Shown here piece after piece: positions 34,153 to 43,215 of a DNA stretch of 64,000 nucleotides. The DNA comes from Streptomyces sedi (lineage in GTDB: Bacteria > Actinomycetota > Actinomycetes > Streptomycetales > Streptomycetaceae). The stretch is taken from assembly GCF_006335015.1 (NCBI RefSeq), contig NZ_VDGT01000007.1, forward strand, positions 62,001 through 126,000, given 5' to 3'. Every line of letters starts with the position of its first letter. The stretch's first letter is position 1. The position numbers and the translations under genes were made by a program. The notes beneath the pieces were generated by a model, which had not been told where the DNA came from, did not search any database, and saw only the letters and a program-made list of their open reading frames with translations.

Positions 34153-35058
34153 TCAGGTGGCGGGGGCGTCCCGGACGGGGAGTTCCACCGCCAGCTCCAT
34201 GCAGCGCAGGCGGGCCGGGGAGAAGTCGTAGGGCATCTTGCCGACGGCCTCGAACGCGCTCATGGAGCCGGCCTCCCGCCGGCCGGGGCCCAGGTCGCCC
34301 TCGCCGTCGTCGGCGGCAGCGGGGTGCAGGGCTTCCCAGGCGTCGAAGAGAGCATCCTCGTCCTCCTCCAGCCCCGACTCCTCGATGACGGCGTGCAGCG
34401 CGCTCTCGAAGGCGTGCCGCTCGGCGGCCACCTGAGCCACTCGTGGGTCGTCGACGGCGACACCGTCGTCGAGCGCCTCCTCGGCTTCGTCGACGCGGTC
34501 GGACTCCTCCCGGAGCGTGGGATGCGTGGCCAGTGCGAGGAAGCGGCTGGCCTGGACGGCCGCGCCGAGCGGGCCGAAGATCCGCTCGGTGACCAGCAGG
34601 GTGTCCAGGTCCTCCTGACGCAGGGAGCCCTCCGGCAGGTCCTTGAGGCGTGCGGTCACGAAGTCGGAGAGCAGGCCCAACCGGCTGCCCTCGGCGCGCA
34701 TCCGCCGCACGGCGTCCCGTTGCCGCCGGGCCTCCGCCTCCCGCCCGGCGAGCGTTTCCTCCAGCCGCTCCAGCGTGCCCGCGACACCGTCCCCTCCGTC
34801 CGCGTCGGCGGGGCCCGTGCCGGTGGTGAGGGCGTCGCGGATGTCGTCCAGGGCGATCCCGGCGTCGGCCATCCTGCGGATCCACAGCAGGCGGATCATG
34901 TCCTCGTACCCGTAACGGCGGCGGTCGTCGCCGCCCCGCTCGGGCTCGGGGAGCAGACCGATCGCGTGGTAGTGGCGGATCGCCCGTGGCGTGGTGCCGA
35001 CGAAGGCCGCCGCGTCCCCGATCCTGACCTGGCGGGGCGGCTGGGGAAACGGGTGCAT
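34153..35058 (-). CDS. MerR family transcriptional regulator
   Basis: A 301-residue regulator. Winged helix-turn-helix: VRIGDAAAFVGTTPRAIRHY, HAIGLLPEPERGGDDRRRYGY, then IRRMADAGIALDDIRDAL. A coiled-coil segment follows (about residues 85-115) and then a long acidic C-terminal domain that is larger than in metal-sensing MerR proteins, so a small-molecule effector is probable. ATG 35058 has GGAGAGG upstream. Nine bases separate it from the convergent HAD gene. Confidence 0.87.
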   Translation of the reverse strand: MHPFPQPPRQVRIGDAAAFVGTTPRAIRHYHAIGLLPEPERGGDDRRRYGYEDMIRLLWIRRMADAGIALDDIRDALTTGTGPADADGGDGVAGTLERLEETLAGREAEARRQRDAVRRMRAEGSRLGLLSDFVTARLKDLPEGSLRQEDLDTLLVTERIFGPLGAAVQASRFLALATHPTLREESDRVDEAEEALDDGVAVDDPRVAQVAAERHAFESALHAVIEESGLEEDEDALFDAWEALHPAAADDGEGDLGPGRREAGSMSAFEAVGKMPYDFSPARLRCMELAVELPVRDAPAT

Positions 35059-35171
35059 GGGCGGGGACCTCTCCTCAGGGCATCGGAACGTGGACCCACC
35101 GCACCACATGCCGCTGCGGAAGGTGCAACCCACGGCGCCCCGCGGCGGCTTCCACGCGGTGAGGCCCGCCG

Positions 35172-35681
35172 TCAGCGCCGGTCCGCGGCGCAGGCGTTGT
35201 CGCTCTGCCGTCCGTCCTCGATCCGCGCCACGGGCGTGCCGACGAGCCGACGCAGCACGGTGCGCAACCCCTCCTGGGCGTCGGCGTCCAGGTCGGCGAG
35301 CAGGCTGGCCTCGATCGCCTCGACGTCCGCGCGTGCGGCGTCCAGGGTGCGCCGGCCCTCCTCGGTCGCCTCCACGATGCGGGCCCTGCGGTCGGCCGGG
35401 TCCGGACGGCGGCGCACCAGCCCGGCAGCTTCCAACTCGTCGAGAACCAGGACGAGTTTGCTCTTGTCGACGGAGACGGCCTGGGCCAGGGAGAGCTGAC
35501 TCCGCACGGGAGCTTCGACGACGGCCATCAGGACCGTGTAGCCCCACAGGCTCATGCCGTGCTCGCGCACGACCGACACTTCCGCCGTGGCGAGGCCCTG
35601 CTTGAGGCGGGCGAACAGCCAGTGCAGATCGCCGTGGAGCCGGCCGGCCGACACCTGGTCGCCGGTGGGGGTGAGGGACAT
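35172..35681 (-). CDS. MarR family transcriptional regulator
   Basis: A 169-residue dimeric regulator. The wHTH shows SLAQAVSVDKSKLVLVLDEL followed by the wing AAGLVRRRPDPADRRARIVEAT, with the conserved D-x-R-x-R. It is divergent from an azoreductase gene with 98 bases between the starts. In this arrangement MarR proteins commonly repress the flavoprotein gene and respond to electrophiles or quinones. Confidence 0.9.
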   Translation of the reverse strand: MSLTPTGDQVSAGRLHGDLHWLFARLKQGLATAEVSVVREHGMSLWGYTVLMAVVEAPVRSQLSLAQAVSVDKSKLVLVLDELEAAGLVRRRPDPADRRARIVEATEEGRRTLDAARADVEAIEASLLADLDADAQEGLRTVLRRLVGTPVARIEDGRQSDNACAADRR

Positions 35682-35737
35682 ACCAGCAGGCTAGCAACGC
35701 GTCAAAATCGTCTTGGTTCACAACTATCTTGGATTAC

Positions 35738-35755
35738 TCTGATTTCTACTTCAGA
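35738..35755. promoter_or_regulatory. Weak inverted repeat upstream of the azoreductase gene
   Basis: TCTGA (35738-35742) and TCAGA (35751-35755) lie in an AT-rich 60-bp patch between the MarR and azoreductase genes. This is a possible MarR site; arms are short. Confidence 0.3.
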
Positions 35756-35779
35756 TCATCTAGCCTGAAAGGAACTGCT

Positions 35780-36460
35780 GTGGCGCATCTGCTGCATCTG
35801 GATGCCAGCGCCCGCACCGACTCGTTCTCGCGGGAGCTTGGCGCGGCCTTCGTCACGCGCTGGCGGGCCGCTCGTCCGGAAGGCACCTACACCTACCGGG
35901 ACCTGCTGGCGGAGCCGGTCGCGCCCATCGACGAGGCCCGGGTGAAGCTGGCCGCCCGGTCCTCCCTGGACGGCGTGAAGGACCTCGCGACCATGGACGA
36001 GGCGGTGGCCGCCGCCCCCGAACTGGCCGGGGCATGGGCGGCGACCCGCCCCCTCGTCACGCAACTCCTCGCGGCCGACGTGCTGCTCGTCGGCACGCCC
36101 ATGTACAACTTCACCATCCCCGCCGCCCTCAAGGCCTGGATCGACCAGGTGACCCTGCGGTGGCTGCCGCTCGCGGGGAAGTCCGCCGTGATCCTCAGCG
36201 CCCGCGGCGGCGCCTACGGCCCCGGCACGCCCCGGCAGCCGTTCGACTTCCAGGAGCCCTATCTGCGCGCCTACTTCTCGGCACTCGGCCTGGAGGACGT
36301 GGAGTTCGTGCACACGGAACTCACCTCCGCCCCGGTCATGCCGTTCCTGAAGCCGTTCCGCGACGCCCACGAGGCGTCCCGGGCCGCCGCCCTGGAAGCG
36401 GTCGAAGCACTGGCCGCCGGCGTACCGGCCGAGGCCCGCGCGAACCGAACCGTTCCGTAG
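35780..36460 (+). CDS. FMN-dependent NADH:quinone oxidoreductase/azoreductase
   Basis: A 226-residue flavodoxin-fold enzyme (AzoR type). HLLHLDASARTDSFSREL binds FMN phosphate, TPMYNFTIPAALKAWIDQV is the family core, and ILSARGGAYGPG the second flavin loop. It reduces quinones or azo compounds with NAD(P)H by two electrons. GTG at 35780 with AAGGA upstream is the best start; similarity begins at once. The SDR gene follows after 64 bases and may share the transcript. Confidence 0.9.
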   Translation: MAHLLHLDASARTDSFSRELGAAFVTRWRAARPEGTYTYRDLLAEPVAPIDEARVKLAARSSLDGVKDLATMDEAVAAAPELAGAWAATRPLVTQLLAADVLLVGTPMYNFTIPAALKAWIDQVTLRWLPLAGKSAVILSARGGAYGPGTPRQPFDFQEPYLRAYFSALGLEDVEFVHTELTSAPVMPFLKPFRDAHEASRAAALEAVEALAAGVPAEARANRTVP

Positions 36461-36524
36461 GGCGAGGCCCGGCCCCCGCCAGCTCACAGCCCCCTTCCCC
36501 CCACGAGAGAGGACATCACGCACG

Positions 36525-37313
36525 ATGGACACCGCACTCAGGGACCGTGTGGTCCTGGTCAGCGGCGCGTCGACCGGTATCGGCGCCGCGACCGCCCGCG
36601 CCTACGGACGGGAGGGCGCCCGCGTCGCCCTCACCTACCGCGACAGCCGGGAGAAGGCGGAGAAGGTCGTCTCCGAGATCGAGGCCGGCGGCGGGCAGGC
36701 ACTCGCCGTCCGGCTCGACCTGGAGGATCTCCCCACCGTCGAGGAGGCCGTGGCCACGGTCGTCGCAGCCTGGGGCGGGGTCGACGTGCTCGTGGCCAAC
36801 GCCGTGCGCTGGGGCGGCGACGGCCCGCCGGACCCGAGCATCCGCTTCGAGGACGTGCCACTGGAGGAGTGGCAGGCCATGATCGGCGCCAACCTGGTCG
36901 GCGCCGCCGCCCAGGTCCGGGCGGTCCTGCCGGGCATGCGCTCGCGCGGCTGGGGCCGGATCGTGCTGATCTCCTCGGGCGTCGCCGAGGAGGGCGTGCC
37001 CGGCCCCGGACCGTACGGAACGGCCAAGTCGGGCCTCCACGGCCTCGCCCGCGGCCTCGCCTGGGAGGCCGGTCGCGACGGGATACTCGTCAACGTGGTG
37101 GCCCCGGGCTTCACGTTGACCGACAGCCGACCGCCCATCCCCCCGGCGATCGTCGAGCGGCTCGCCGCCGGCACGCCCACCCGCCGTCTCTCCGACGCGG
37201 ACGACGTCGCCAAGCTGGTCCTGTTCCTCGGCTCGGGAGCCAACGGCAACCTCACGGGCGAGCTGGTCCGCGACGGCTCATCCGCCGCGCGCGCCCCCCA
37301 CGTCGGCCCCTGA
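36525..37313 (+). CDS. Short-chain dehydrogenase/reductase
   Basis: A 262-residue classical SDR: cofactor motif SGASTGIGAA, the VANAV form of NNAG, catalytic Ser in LISSGVAEEG, and YGTAK with the catalytic Tyr and Lys. R in TYRDS suggests NADP(H). The ATG at 36525 follows GAGAGAGGA. Redox enzymes and the MarR regulator upstream suggest a small stress-response unit. The substrate is unknown. Confidence 0.9.
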   Translation: MDTALRDRVVLVSGASTGIGAATARAYGREGARVALTYRDSREKAEKVVSEIEAGGGQALAVRLDLEDLPTVEEAVATVVAAWGGVDVLVANAVRWGGDGPPDPSIRFEDVPLEEWQAMIGANLVGAAAQVRAVLPGMRSRGWGRIVLISSGVAEEGVPGPGPYGTAKSGLHGLARGLAWEAGRDGILVNVVAPGFTLTDSRPPIPPAIVERLAAGTPTRRLSDADDVAKLVLFLGSGANGNLTGELVRDGSSAARAPHVGP

Positions 37314-37344
37314 CGCCGCACCGGCGCGGGGCCGGGCGGCCCCC

Positions 37345-37485
37345 ATGACGACCACCTTGTTCCTGGAGGAGGACAGGGACCTCGGTCGGTACGAGACGAG
37401 CCTGAATCACCTCCGCAGCGAGGCGCTTGACGCGGCGGCGTCGCTCCGACTCATCCGCGATGTGGCAAAGGAACACTACAAATGA
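37345..37485 (+). pseudogene. Remnant of an XRE-family Scr1-domain (DUF5753) regulator
   Basis: Forty-six residues, beginning TTTLFLEEDRDLGRYETSLN and ending DVAKEHYK, match by pattern the extreme C-terminus of Scr1/DUF5753 helix-turn-helix regulators, where a LYLEEPEDVxRY segment is followed by LRxxALxxxxSxxLI. The rest of the regulator, including the HTH, is gone; the SDR gene lies immediately upstream. The remnant still overlaps the DUF397 gene by ATGA, the usual junction of intact pairs, which supports a deletion rather than a new gene. Confidence 0.7.
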
Positions 37486-37703
37486 TCAAAGAGGTCGACC
37501 TCAGCGAGGCCGTCTGGACCAAGAGTCACCGCAGCAGCGGCGGCGACAACTGTCTGGAGGTCGCCTTCGTCGACGGCGTGGTGGCCCTGAGGGACTCCAA
37601 GGACGTCGGCGATCCGCGAGCCAAGGTGTTGCTGTTGTCCGTTGACGACTACCGGGCGTTCATCGGCGGCGTCCAGGACGGCCAGTCCGACCTGCTCCCC
37701 TGA
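37482..37703 (+). CDS. DUF397 protein
   Basis: A 73-residue DUF397 member: AVWTKSHRSSGGDNCLEVAF, VALRDSKD and the C-terminal LSVDDYRAFIGGV are the family marks. In Streptomyces these are small partners, probably antagonists, of the XRE Scr1 regulator encoded just upstream. Here only a stub of that regulator remains, so the protein is an orphan or acts on another regulator. Confidence 0.88.
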   Translation: MIKEVDLSEAVWTKSHRSSGGDNCLEVAFVDGVVALRDSKDVGDPRAKVLLLSVDDYRAFIGGVQDGQSDLLP

Positions 37704-37716
37704 CCGCGCCTGCCCC

Positions 37717-37745
37717 GGGCCCTCACGAAAACACGTGGGGGGCCC
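37717..37745 (+). terminator. Terminator after the DUF397 gene
   Basis: GGGCCCTCACG and CGTGGGGGGCCC can pair with one bulge around AAAACA, followed by TTCT. It is 14 bases after the stop. Confidence 0.6.
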
Positions 37746-37809
37746 TTCTCGTATCCATGCCCCACCACCGACTCACCGGGCTACGGGGTTCACTCCATTC
37801 AGTGCGTCG

Positions 37810-40239
37810 TCACCGCCCCAGCAACTCCCGCGCCTGTCCGGCGAACGGCTCGAACCCGCTGCGCTCGGCGCGCCGCAACAGCGGCAACGCGGCCTCGCGT
37901 TCGCCCCGTTCGACCAGGATCTCGCCGACGCGGTAGCCGGCCTCGCCCACCAGCTCGGCGTCCTCGCTGGCTGCCAGCGTCCTGCGGTACCAGTCCACCG
38001 CCTCGTCCCGGCGTCCCAACCAGTAGCACAACTCCCCTATGTGCGCGGCGAACAGCGGCGCCTGCTCGTGGTCGGAGGCGGCCGTGCGCCCGAAGTGTTC
38101 CAGCAGCGCCGGCAGGTCCCGCTCCTCCTTGGCCGCCGCGCCGAGCTGAAGCACAGCGGTGAGGGCCATCCCGCTGTCGCCGCTGTTCTTCGCGCGCCGC
38201 CGCCACTCACGGGCCGCGTCCTGGTCGCCCTCGCGTTCCGCCTGGGTGGCCAGGGCGAGGGCGGCGCGAGCCGCCCATTGCCCCGTCCCCTCAGCCGCCG
38301 TCCTCAGCAGGGTCAGGCCCAACTCGCTCTCGTCCCCGTCGTGTAGGAACTCGCCATAGCGGAAGACCGCCTGGAAGTGTGGCTTGGACGACGCCTCGAC
38401 CCGCCGTGCGAACGACATCCCTTCCGCCTCCAGCGCCGCGTTGAGCGCGTGCACCGCCTCCTCCGGGGCCCCGTGCTCCTTGAGAACCCTGAGCAGGGTG
38501 TGGAGGGCGCGAGCGGTCCCGCTGCCGCCCTCCCACCGGGAGAGCCGCACCACCGCGCGCCCCCAGTCGGCGAACGCCTCCGTCCGATCGCCTCGCGCGT
38601 GGGCAAGTACGGCCAACGCCCCGGTCGCCGCGACGGCTTGGCGCCCCAGACGGTGCTGGGCCCCGCAACGGTCCACCGCCTGACGCAACGCCTCCGCAGC
38701 CCGCTCCGGCTCGCCCAGGTCGCGCAGGGCGAGGCCGAGTCCGAGGGAGGAGAGCGCTCGGGTCTCCTCGTCGGCGGTGTCCGCCGAAGCGGCACGCTCC
38801 AGCCACTCGACGGCCTCCGCGAGATCGCCTCGCTCCCGCGACCTGGTGCCCACCGTCAGAAAGCCCCTGGCCGCCGCGGACGGGTCCCAGCACTCGGCAG
38901 CCGTGGCCATCACGAGGACGGCCGACGCGGAACCGTCCTGCTCCAGCAGCTCCAGCAACTTCCGCCCCACCCGCCGCGCGCCGAGGGTGGCCGGGCCGCC
39001 GGTCCCGGCGACGGCGGCCCGGTATCCCTCGGCGGGGCGCCCCGTCAACATGGCCAGCCGCAACGTGGCCGTCACCGCGCGCCGCCGCCGCCACTCGTCG
39101 GCCCAGGCGAGGGAGAGAGCGACGAGCAGGGTCGCGGCCGCGTCCAGGTCGCGGTCCTCGGTGATGGCCAGGAGCAGGGCTTCGGCCTCCGGGAAGTTTT
39201 CCGCGAGGAGGGGACCGGCCAACGCGCGTGCCGGCTCGCCGTAGTGCTCCTCCAACAGCGCCCGGGCGCCGGTCAGGTCACCGTCGCCGGCGAGTCGGTG
39301 AGCGTGGGCCGCCGGCGACTCGGTGCCGGTGCTTCGGCGTATCTCCGCGGCCAGGCCCTCATCACGTTGGGCGAATTCCGTTGCGAGGGCCCACCCGAAC
39401 TCCGCATCGGCCTCCGTCTCCCGGCCGAGTCCGCGCAGCAGCACCCCGCGCCGTACGGCCGCCCGGGAGCGGTAGCGGTCCCCGTAGTGCGGATGGGGCG
39501 CGCTGTGCTCGGCGCGTTCATAACTGGCGCACGCCGCCTCGTACGCGCCCTCCCGCGCCCGGAGGTCCCCCAGCGCGAGCAGCGCCTTGCCCTCGGTCGC
39601 GGGGTCGGCCAGGTCGGCGGCTTGCGCGTAACGCTCCGCGGCTCCGGCCGTGTCGCCCCGCTCCTCGCGCAGCCAGCCGAGAAGGAAGTGGCCGTGCGCG
39701 CTGCCGCGTTCCGCCTGCCGGGCGTACCACGGCTCGATGTCCTCGCCCGTCGACGGCACGGCGTCCGAGGCGAAGTTCCCCGTGTCCCAGCAGTCCCCGA
39801 CCCGCAGCGGCTCCAGCCAGCGGGGGTCCGTGACCCGGATGTCGAAGTCTCCCTGTACGAGCAGCTCCTCGTCCGGCCAGGCCCCGTCCTCGCACTCGCC
39901 GGAGTACTCCTCGAACTCTTCCGGGTCCACCTCCAGGTTGTGCGCGGCGACCCGCTCCACGGCGGTGACGAACCGGTGGGTGTGCCGGTCGATCCAGTCG
40001 GCGTCGAAGTACTCCCCGTGCGTCACCAGGTCGGTCAACGGCCCGTAGCGGAAACCGATCGTGTCGTCCGCGGCCTCGACCAGCACCCGGAAGAAGAAGC
40101 TGGGATCGTCCGGCAGCAGGGCGTCGCCGTCCTCGTCCAGCAGATCCTCGTAGCGGGTGACGAGAACCCGCAGACGCACCCGGCACCGCTCACGGTCGAT
40201 GCTCAGAACCCGTACTCCGAAAAGGTTGTTGACAGACAT
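37810..40239 (-). CDS. Large TPR/Sel1-like repeat protein
   Basis: An 809-residue cytosolic protein. The first 175 residues form an unrecognised acidic domain (SVNNLFGVRVLSIDRERC...DCWDTGNF). From about 180 on, helical repeats with TPR/Sel1 signatures follow, e.g. AHGHFLLGWLREERGDTAGA, KALLALGDLRAREGAYEAA, and near the end AGYRVGEILVERGEREAALP. Start at ATG 40239 (similar proteins begin at this point; GGAAGG upstream). Such proteins act as scaffolds; partner unknown. The next gene upstream is in the same direction, 90 bases away. Confidence 0.72.
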   Translation of the reverse strand: MSVNNLFGVRVLSIDRERCRVRLRVLVTRYEDLLDEDGDALLPDDPSFFFRVLVEAADDTIGFRYGPLTDLVTHGEYFDADWIDRHTHRFVTAVERVAAHNLEVDPEEFEEYSGECEDGAWPDEELLVQGDFDIRVTDPRWLEPLRVGDCWDTGNFASDAVPSTGEDIEPWYARQAERGSAHGHFLLGWLREERGDTAGAAERYAQAADLADPATEGKALLALGDLRAREGAYEAACASYERAEHSAPHPHYGDRYRSRAAVRRGVLLRGLGRETEADAEFGWALATEFAQRDEGLAAEIRRSTGTESPAAHAHRLAGDGDLTGARALLEEHYGEPARALAGPLLAENFPEAEALLLAITEDRDLDAAATLLVALSLAWADEWRRRRAVTATLRLAMLTGRPAEGYRAAVAGTGGPATLGARRVGRKLLELLEQDGSASAVLVMATAAECWDPSAAARGFLTVGTRSRERGDLAEAVEWLERAASADTADEETRALSSLGLGLALRDLGEPERAAEALRQAVDRCGAQHRLGRQAVAATGALAVLAHARGDRTEAFADWGRAVVRLSRWEGGSGTARALHTLLRVLKEHGAPEEAVHALNAALEAEGMSFARRVEASSKPHFQAVFRYGEFLHDGDESELGLTLLRTAAEGTGQWAARAALALATQAEREGDQDAAREWRRRAKNSGDSGMALTAVLQLGAAAKEERDLPALLEHFGRTAASDHEQAPLFAAHIGELCYWLGRRDEAVDWYRRTLAASEDAELVGEAGYRVGEILVERGEREAALPLLRRAERSGFEPFAGQARELLGR

Positions 40240-40329
40240 GGGACCTTCCCCCGTCGAGACGTGGCCACTCGGCGGCAGCAACACCGCCGAGTGGTGACCC
40301 ACCGTAGTGGGGGCCACTGACAACGGCGC

Positions 40330-40956
40330 TCAGTCCGTACGCGTCCAGCGGGACGGGGGCGGCTCGGTGCCGTTCTCCGTCTCGTCCTCGCGGTGGAGCC
40401 GGATCAACTCGTCGCGGAAACGGTGCTCGGCGCCCGGCAGTTCGTCGTGCACCCGGGCGCCGTTCTCCCACCACTGCGTCAGGCCCCTGCCCAACTCCTG
40501 GCCCGCCTTGGTGTGCACGCAGTGCGCGTGGTCGGGTACCTCCACCAGCGCGTCGCCGCGCTCGACCATCGTCGCGACCCAGTCGGCGTGTTCGGAGGCG
40601 GTGCGGTCCTTGGGTGCGGTGGCCAGCAGGCGGACGGCGTGGCAGGCCATCATCCAGTCGCCGCCAGGCCGGGCCTCGAAGTTCCTGTGCAGCGTCTCGA
40701 TCAGGACCGGGGCGAGCGGCAGCCCCGTGCCGACGTCCTCGACGGCGATCAGCCGCAGCCGCCGCCACAGATGCTCCGCCACGTCGGGCGACGTCGTGCA
40801 CATCTCGTAGGCGGCCAGGACGGCGTTGTCGACCTCGCTCCTGCGGATCGCCTTCTGGAGGACGGAGACGAGGTCGTCGACGGGGATTCCGTGCGGCGAG
40901 ACGATCTGCGCGTAGGGATCCTCGGTGAAGTGGCCGGGGCCGTGACGGCGTGACAT
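40330..40956 (-). CDS. Stand-alone protein resembling the C-terminal domain of RarA/MgsA
   Basis: A 208-residue protein. Residues about 30-80 read VSVLQKAIRRSEVDNAVLAA, then HLWRRLRLIAVEDVG, which closely follows the pattern of the tetramerisation/C-terminal domain of the replication-associated AAA+ ATPase RarA (KSIRGSDxDAALY, RRLIRxAxEDVG). The ATPase domain is absent. The C-terminal part has no motif I recognise. ATG at 40956 with AGGAAA upstream. Its neighbour is the TPR protein. Role in DNA replication repair is only inference. Confidence 0.6.
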   Translation of the reverse strand: MSRRHGPGHFTEDPYAQIVSPHGIPVDDLVSVLQKAIRRSEVDNAVLAAYEMCTTSPDVAEHLWRRLRLIAVEDVGTGLPLAPVLIETLHRNFEARPGGDWMMACHAVRLLATAPKDRTASEHADWVATMVERGDALVEVPDHAHCVHTKAGQELGRGLTQWWENGARVHDELPGAEHRFRDELIRLHREDETENGTEPPPSRWTRTD

Positions 40957-41198
40957 GCGCCCGTTTCCTTCCGTTCGACGAACAGGCGCGTCCGGAAGCC
41001 GGAAGGGGCCCAAGGCGAACGCGACGCTAGCACGCCGGGGAAGGGGCGGGGTAGCCCTCATCGCCGGCCGTGGGGCCGGCCGTTGTCAGTGGCGTGTTCT
41101 ACGGTGAGACACCACTCGACATACCACGGCGTCCAATGGGAGTGGCCTCACGGAGGGGTGGCGTGTGAGCGACAGTGCGGAGCGAGAAAGGGACTTTC

Positions 41199-41966
41199 AT
41201 GGGCTGGAGCATGGAGATGGCCGCCGTGCGGACCACCGATCTCGACGAGGCGGTGCCGCACCTCTTCTCTCCGGCGGGCGGTACGACGCGTTTCGAGGGC
41301 GCCACCTCGATGTCACGGCCCCCCGAGATGTGCGCGGCGCTGGTGGGCGGCTGGGCGGTCGTGATCGACGTGGAACACAGGCTCTCCGAAAACGCGGGCC
41401 ATCTCCGGAAGGCTTCTCGGGCGACGGACGTGCACCTGGTGCGGGTCGACGAGGTCGAGCCCGCCGCGCTGCACTACCGGGCCGGCACGCTGGTGTCGGA
41501 AGCGGTGCCCGAGTCAGGGGAGGACGGTGAGAGTTGGGCGATGAGGACGTTGCGTGAGAGGACCGGTATCCACTTCGGCGAGGGGCCGAGTGGGTTGTGG
41601 GACGTGAACTTCCAGGTGCTCGCCGTGACGACGGGGCTTCGTATCGACGAGTCGACCCACATTCCCGAGGGGGCCCTGCGCTGGGAGCTGCCCGGCGACC
41701 CCTCCGACGGCCGGGCGGACCCCACGCTGGGCGGGTTCACCACCGAGCTGAGCGTCGACACCACTACGTGCCCGGGGTTGGACGCGGGGCAGCGGCAACG
41801 CATCCGTGAGCGCGTCGCCCGGCACCACCGCGACGGAGACGTCATCGTCGCCAACTCCGAGGGAACGATCACCGTGCTGGTCGACTGGATCGTCACGTAC
41901 CCGGAGTCCGCCGACCTCGCGCGGGCGCGCGCGGTCGCCACCCTGCGGGAGGCGCTGATGCCGTGA
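41199..41966 (+). CDS. Unassigned protein
   Basis: A 255-residue acidic soluble protein that I do not recognise. It has no signal peptide or TM segment. An HFGEGPSGLWDVNFQVLAVTT segment and a C-terminal HRDGDVIVANSEGTITVLVD strand look like ordered domains. The ATG at 41199 has AAAGGG seven bases upstream. It stands alone, divergent from the RarA-like gene and convergent with the dehydrogenase gene. Confidence 0.6.
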   Translation: MGWSMEMAAVRTTDLDEAVPHLFSPAGGTTRFEGATSMSRPPEMCAALVGGWAVVIDVEHRLSENAGHLRKASRATDVHLVRVDEVEPAALHYRAGTLVSEAVPESGEDGESWAMRTLRERTGIHFGEGPSGLWDVNFQVLAVTTGLRIDESTHIPEGALRWELPGDPSDGRADPTLGGFTTELSVDTTTCPGLDAGQRQRIRERVARHHRDGDVIVANSEGTITVLVDWIVTYPESADLARARAVATLREALMP

Positions 41967-42044
41967 GGGTGCCCTTCGACGGCGGTCGCCTCCCGGCAGG
42001 TGCGGGCGGCAACGACTCGAAACGCCTACCGGTCCGGGGCCCGC

Positions 42045-43112
42045 TCACACCGTCCACGCCTCCGTCTCGACCGTCACGTGGGGGGCCAGGGCCCGCAGGA
42101 AGTCGGCCGCGTCGAAGAGTTCGCCGGCGGAGACGACGCCCACCGCGCGGGTGCGGCCGGTCAGGACGCGGTCCAGCGCCTCGACGACCAGCGGCGCGGT
42201 GACGGCGTAGATGTCCCGGCCCTGGGCGACCGCGCGGCGTTCCGCGTCGCCGGCGCGGACGCGGACGTCGACGAGGAACGTCTGGTCGGAGCGGCCGTGC
42301 GCGTCGGTGGCCGCGGGCGCGGGGGTGTCGGGGTCGGCGATGTCGCGGGCCGCCTCGGTGGTCATGTAGGTGCGCACCTCCGGCACGTCCAGATGGCTGG
42401 GCACGGTCACGACGTCGGCCATGGTGAACTCCCCGATGACCGCGCGCGGTCCCAGCGGGGCGGGGAAGCGCCACTCCAGCGTCGGCGGGGCGTCGTCGCG
42501 GTGTTCCAGCCGGCCTCCGCTGTAGCGGATGCGGCGGCCTTCGCAGCGTTCCCGGGAGACCGTGCCGGAGACGCGGGTTCCGGCGGTGGGATGCCAGCCG
42601 CTCAGCCCGTAGGCGATGTGCGCCTCGTCGGCCCGGGCCCACTCCCCCATGGCCGCCGTGACCAGCAGGTCCCCGAGGCCGCCGAAGAACGCCATCGCGG
42701 GGACGACCACCGCGCCCGCCTGCCGCGCGCGGTCGGCGTAGTGGGCGAAGGTGTCGGCGTTGGCCTCGATCTCGGCGGCCACGTCCAGATAGGGGATGCC
42801 GGCGCGCAGGGCCGCCTCGATCAGGGGTGCGGCCGTCGCGGCGAACGGGCCGGCGGTGTTGATCACGGCGGCGGTGCCGACGAGCGCCGCGTCGAGCGCG
42901 GCCGGGTCGTCGACGGCCGCGGGGCGGGGCTCGCCGCCGCGCTCGTACGCCAGGGCCTTGAGCCGGTCGGCGTCGCGGCCGACGAGGACCGGCAGGTAGC
43001 CGCGGGAGCGCAGCTCGTCGACGACGAAGCGGCCGGTGTGCCCGTAGGCGCCGTAGACCGCGATCGGTCGGGCGGACGCGGGCCCGACCGGCTGCCGCTC
43101 TGTCGTCGTCAT
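42045..43112 (-). CDS. Saccharopine dehydrogenase-like NAD(P)-binding protein
   Basis: A 355-residue Rossmann-fold protein. It begins AVYGAYGHTGRFVVDELRSRG (GxxGxxG), followed by VLVGRDADRLKALA and VINTAGPFA, typical of the saccharopine-dehydrogenase NADP domain. AFFGGLGDLLVTAA fits trans-acting enoyl reductase-like members. ATG 43112 has GGAGG six bases upstream. It is divergent from a GlxA-type AraC regulator gene, with about 100 bases between, so that regulator may control it. Confidence 0.85.
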   Translation of the reverse strand: MTTTERQPVGPASARPIAVYGAYGHTGRFVVDELRSRGYLPVLVGRDADRLKALAYERGGEPRPAAVDDPAALDAALVGTAAVINTAGPFAATAAPLIEAALRAGIPYLDVAAEIEANADTFAHYADRARQAGAVVVPAMAFFGGLGDLLVTAAMGEWARADEAHIAYGLSGWHPTAGTRVSGTVSRERCEGRRIRYSGGRLEHRDDAPPTLEWRFPAPLGPRAVIGEFTMADVVTVPSHLDVPEVRTYMTTEAARDIADPDTPAPAATDAHGRSDQTFLVDVRVRAGDAERRAVAQGRDIYAVTAPLVVEALDRVLTGRTRAVGVVSAGELFDAADFLRALAPHVTVETEAWTV

Positions 43113-43215
43113 GGTGGACCTCCGTGGTGCGTGTTCCGTTGCTGGGGAAGATCCTGTCGGCGGGCTGCACCCGCCCGCGACCGTCTGGAACGACATGCCC
43201 CATACACTTTCGGAC

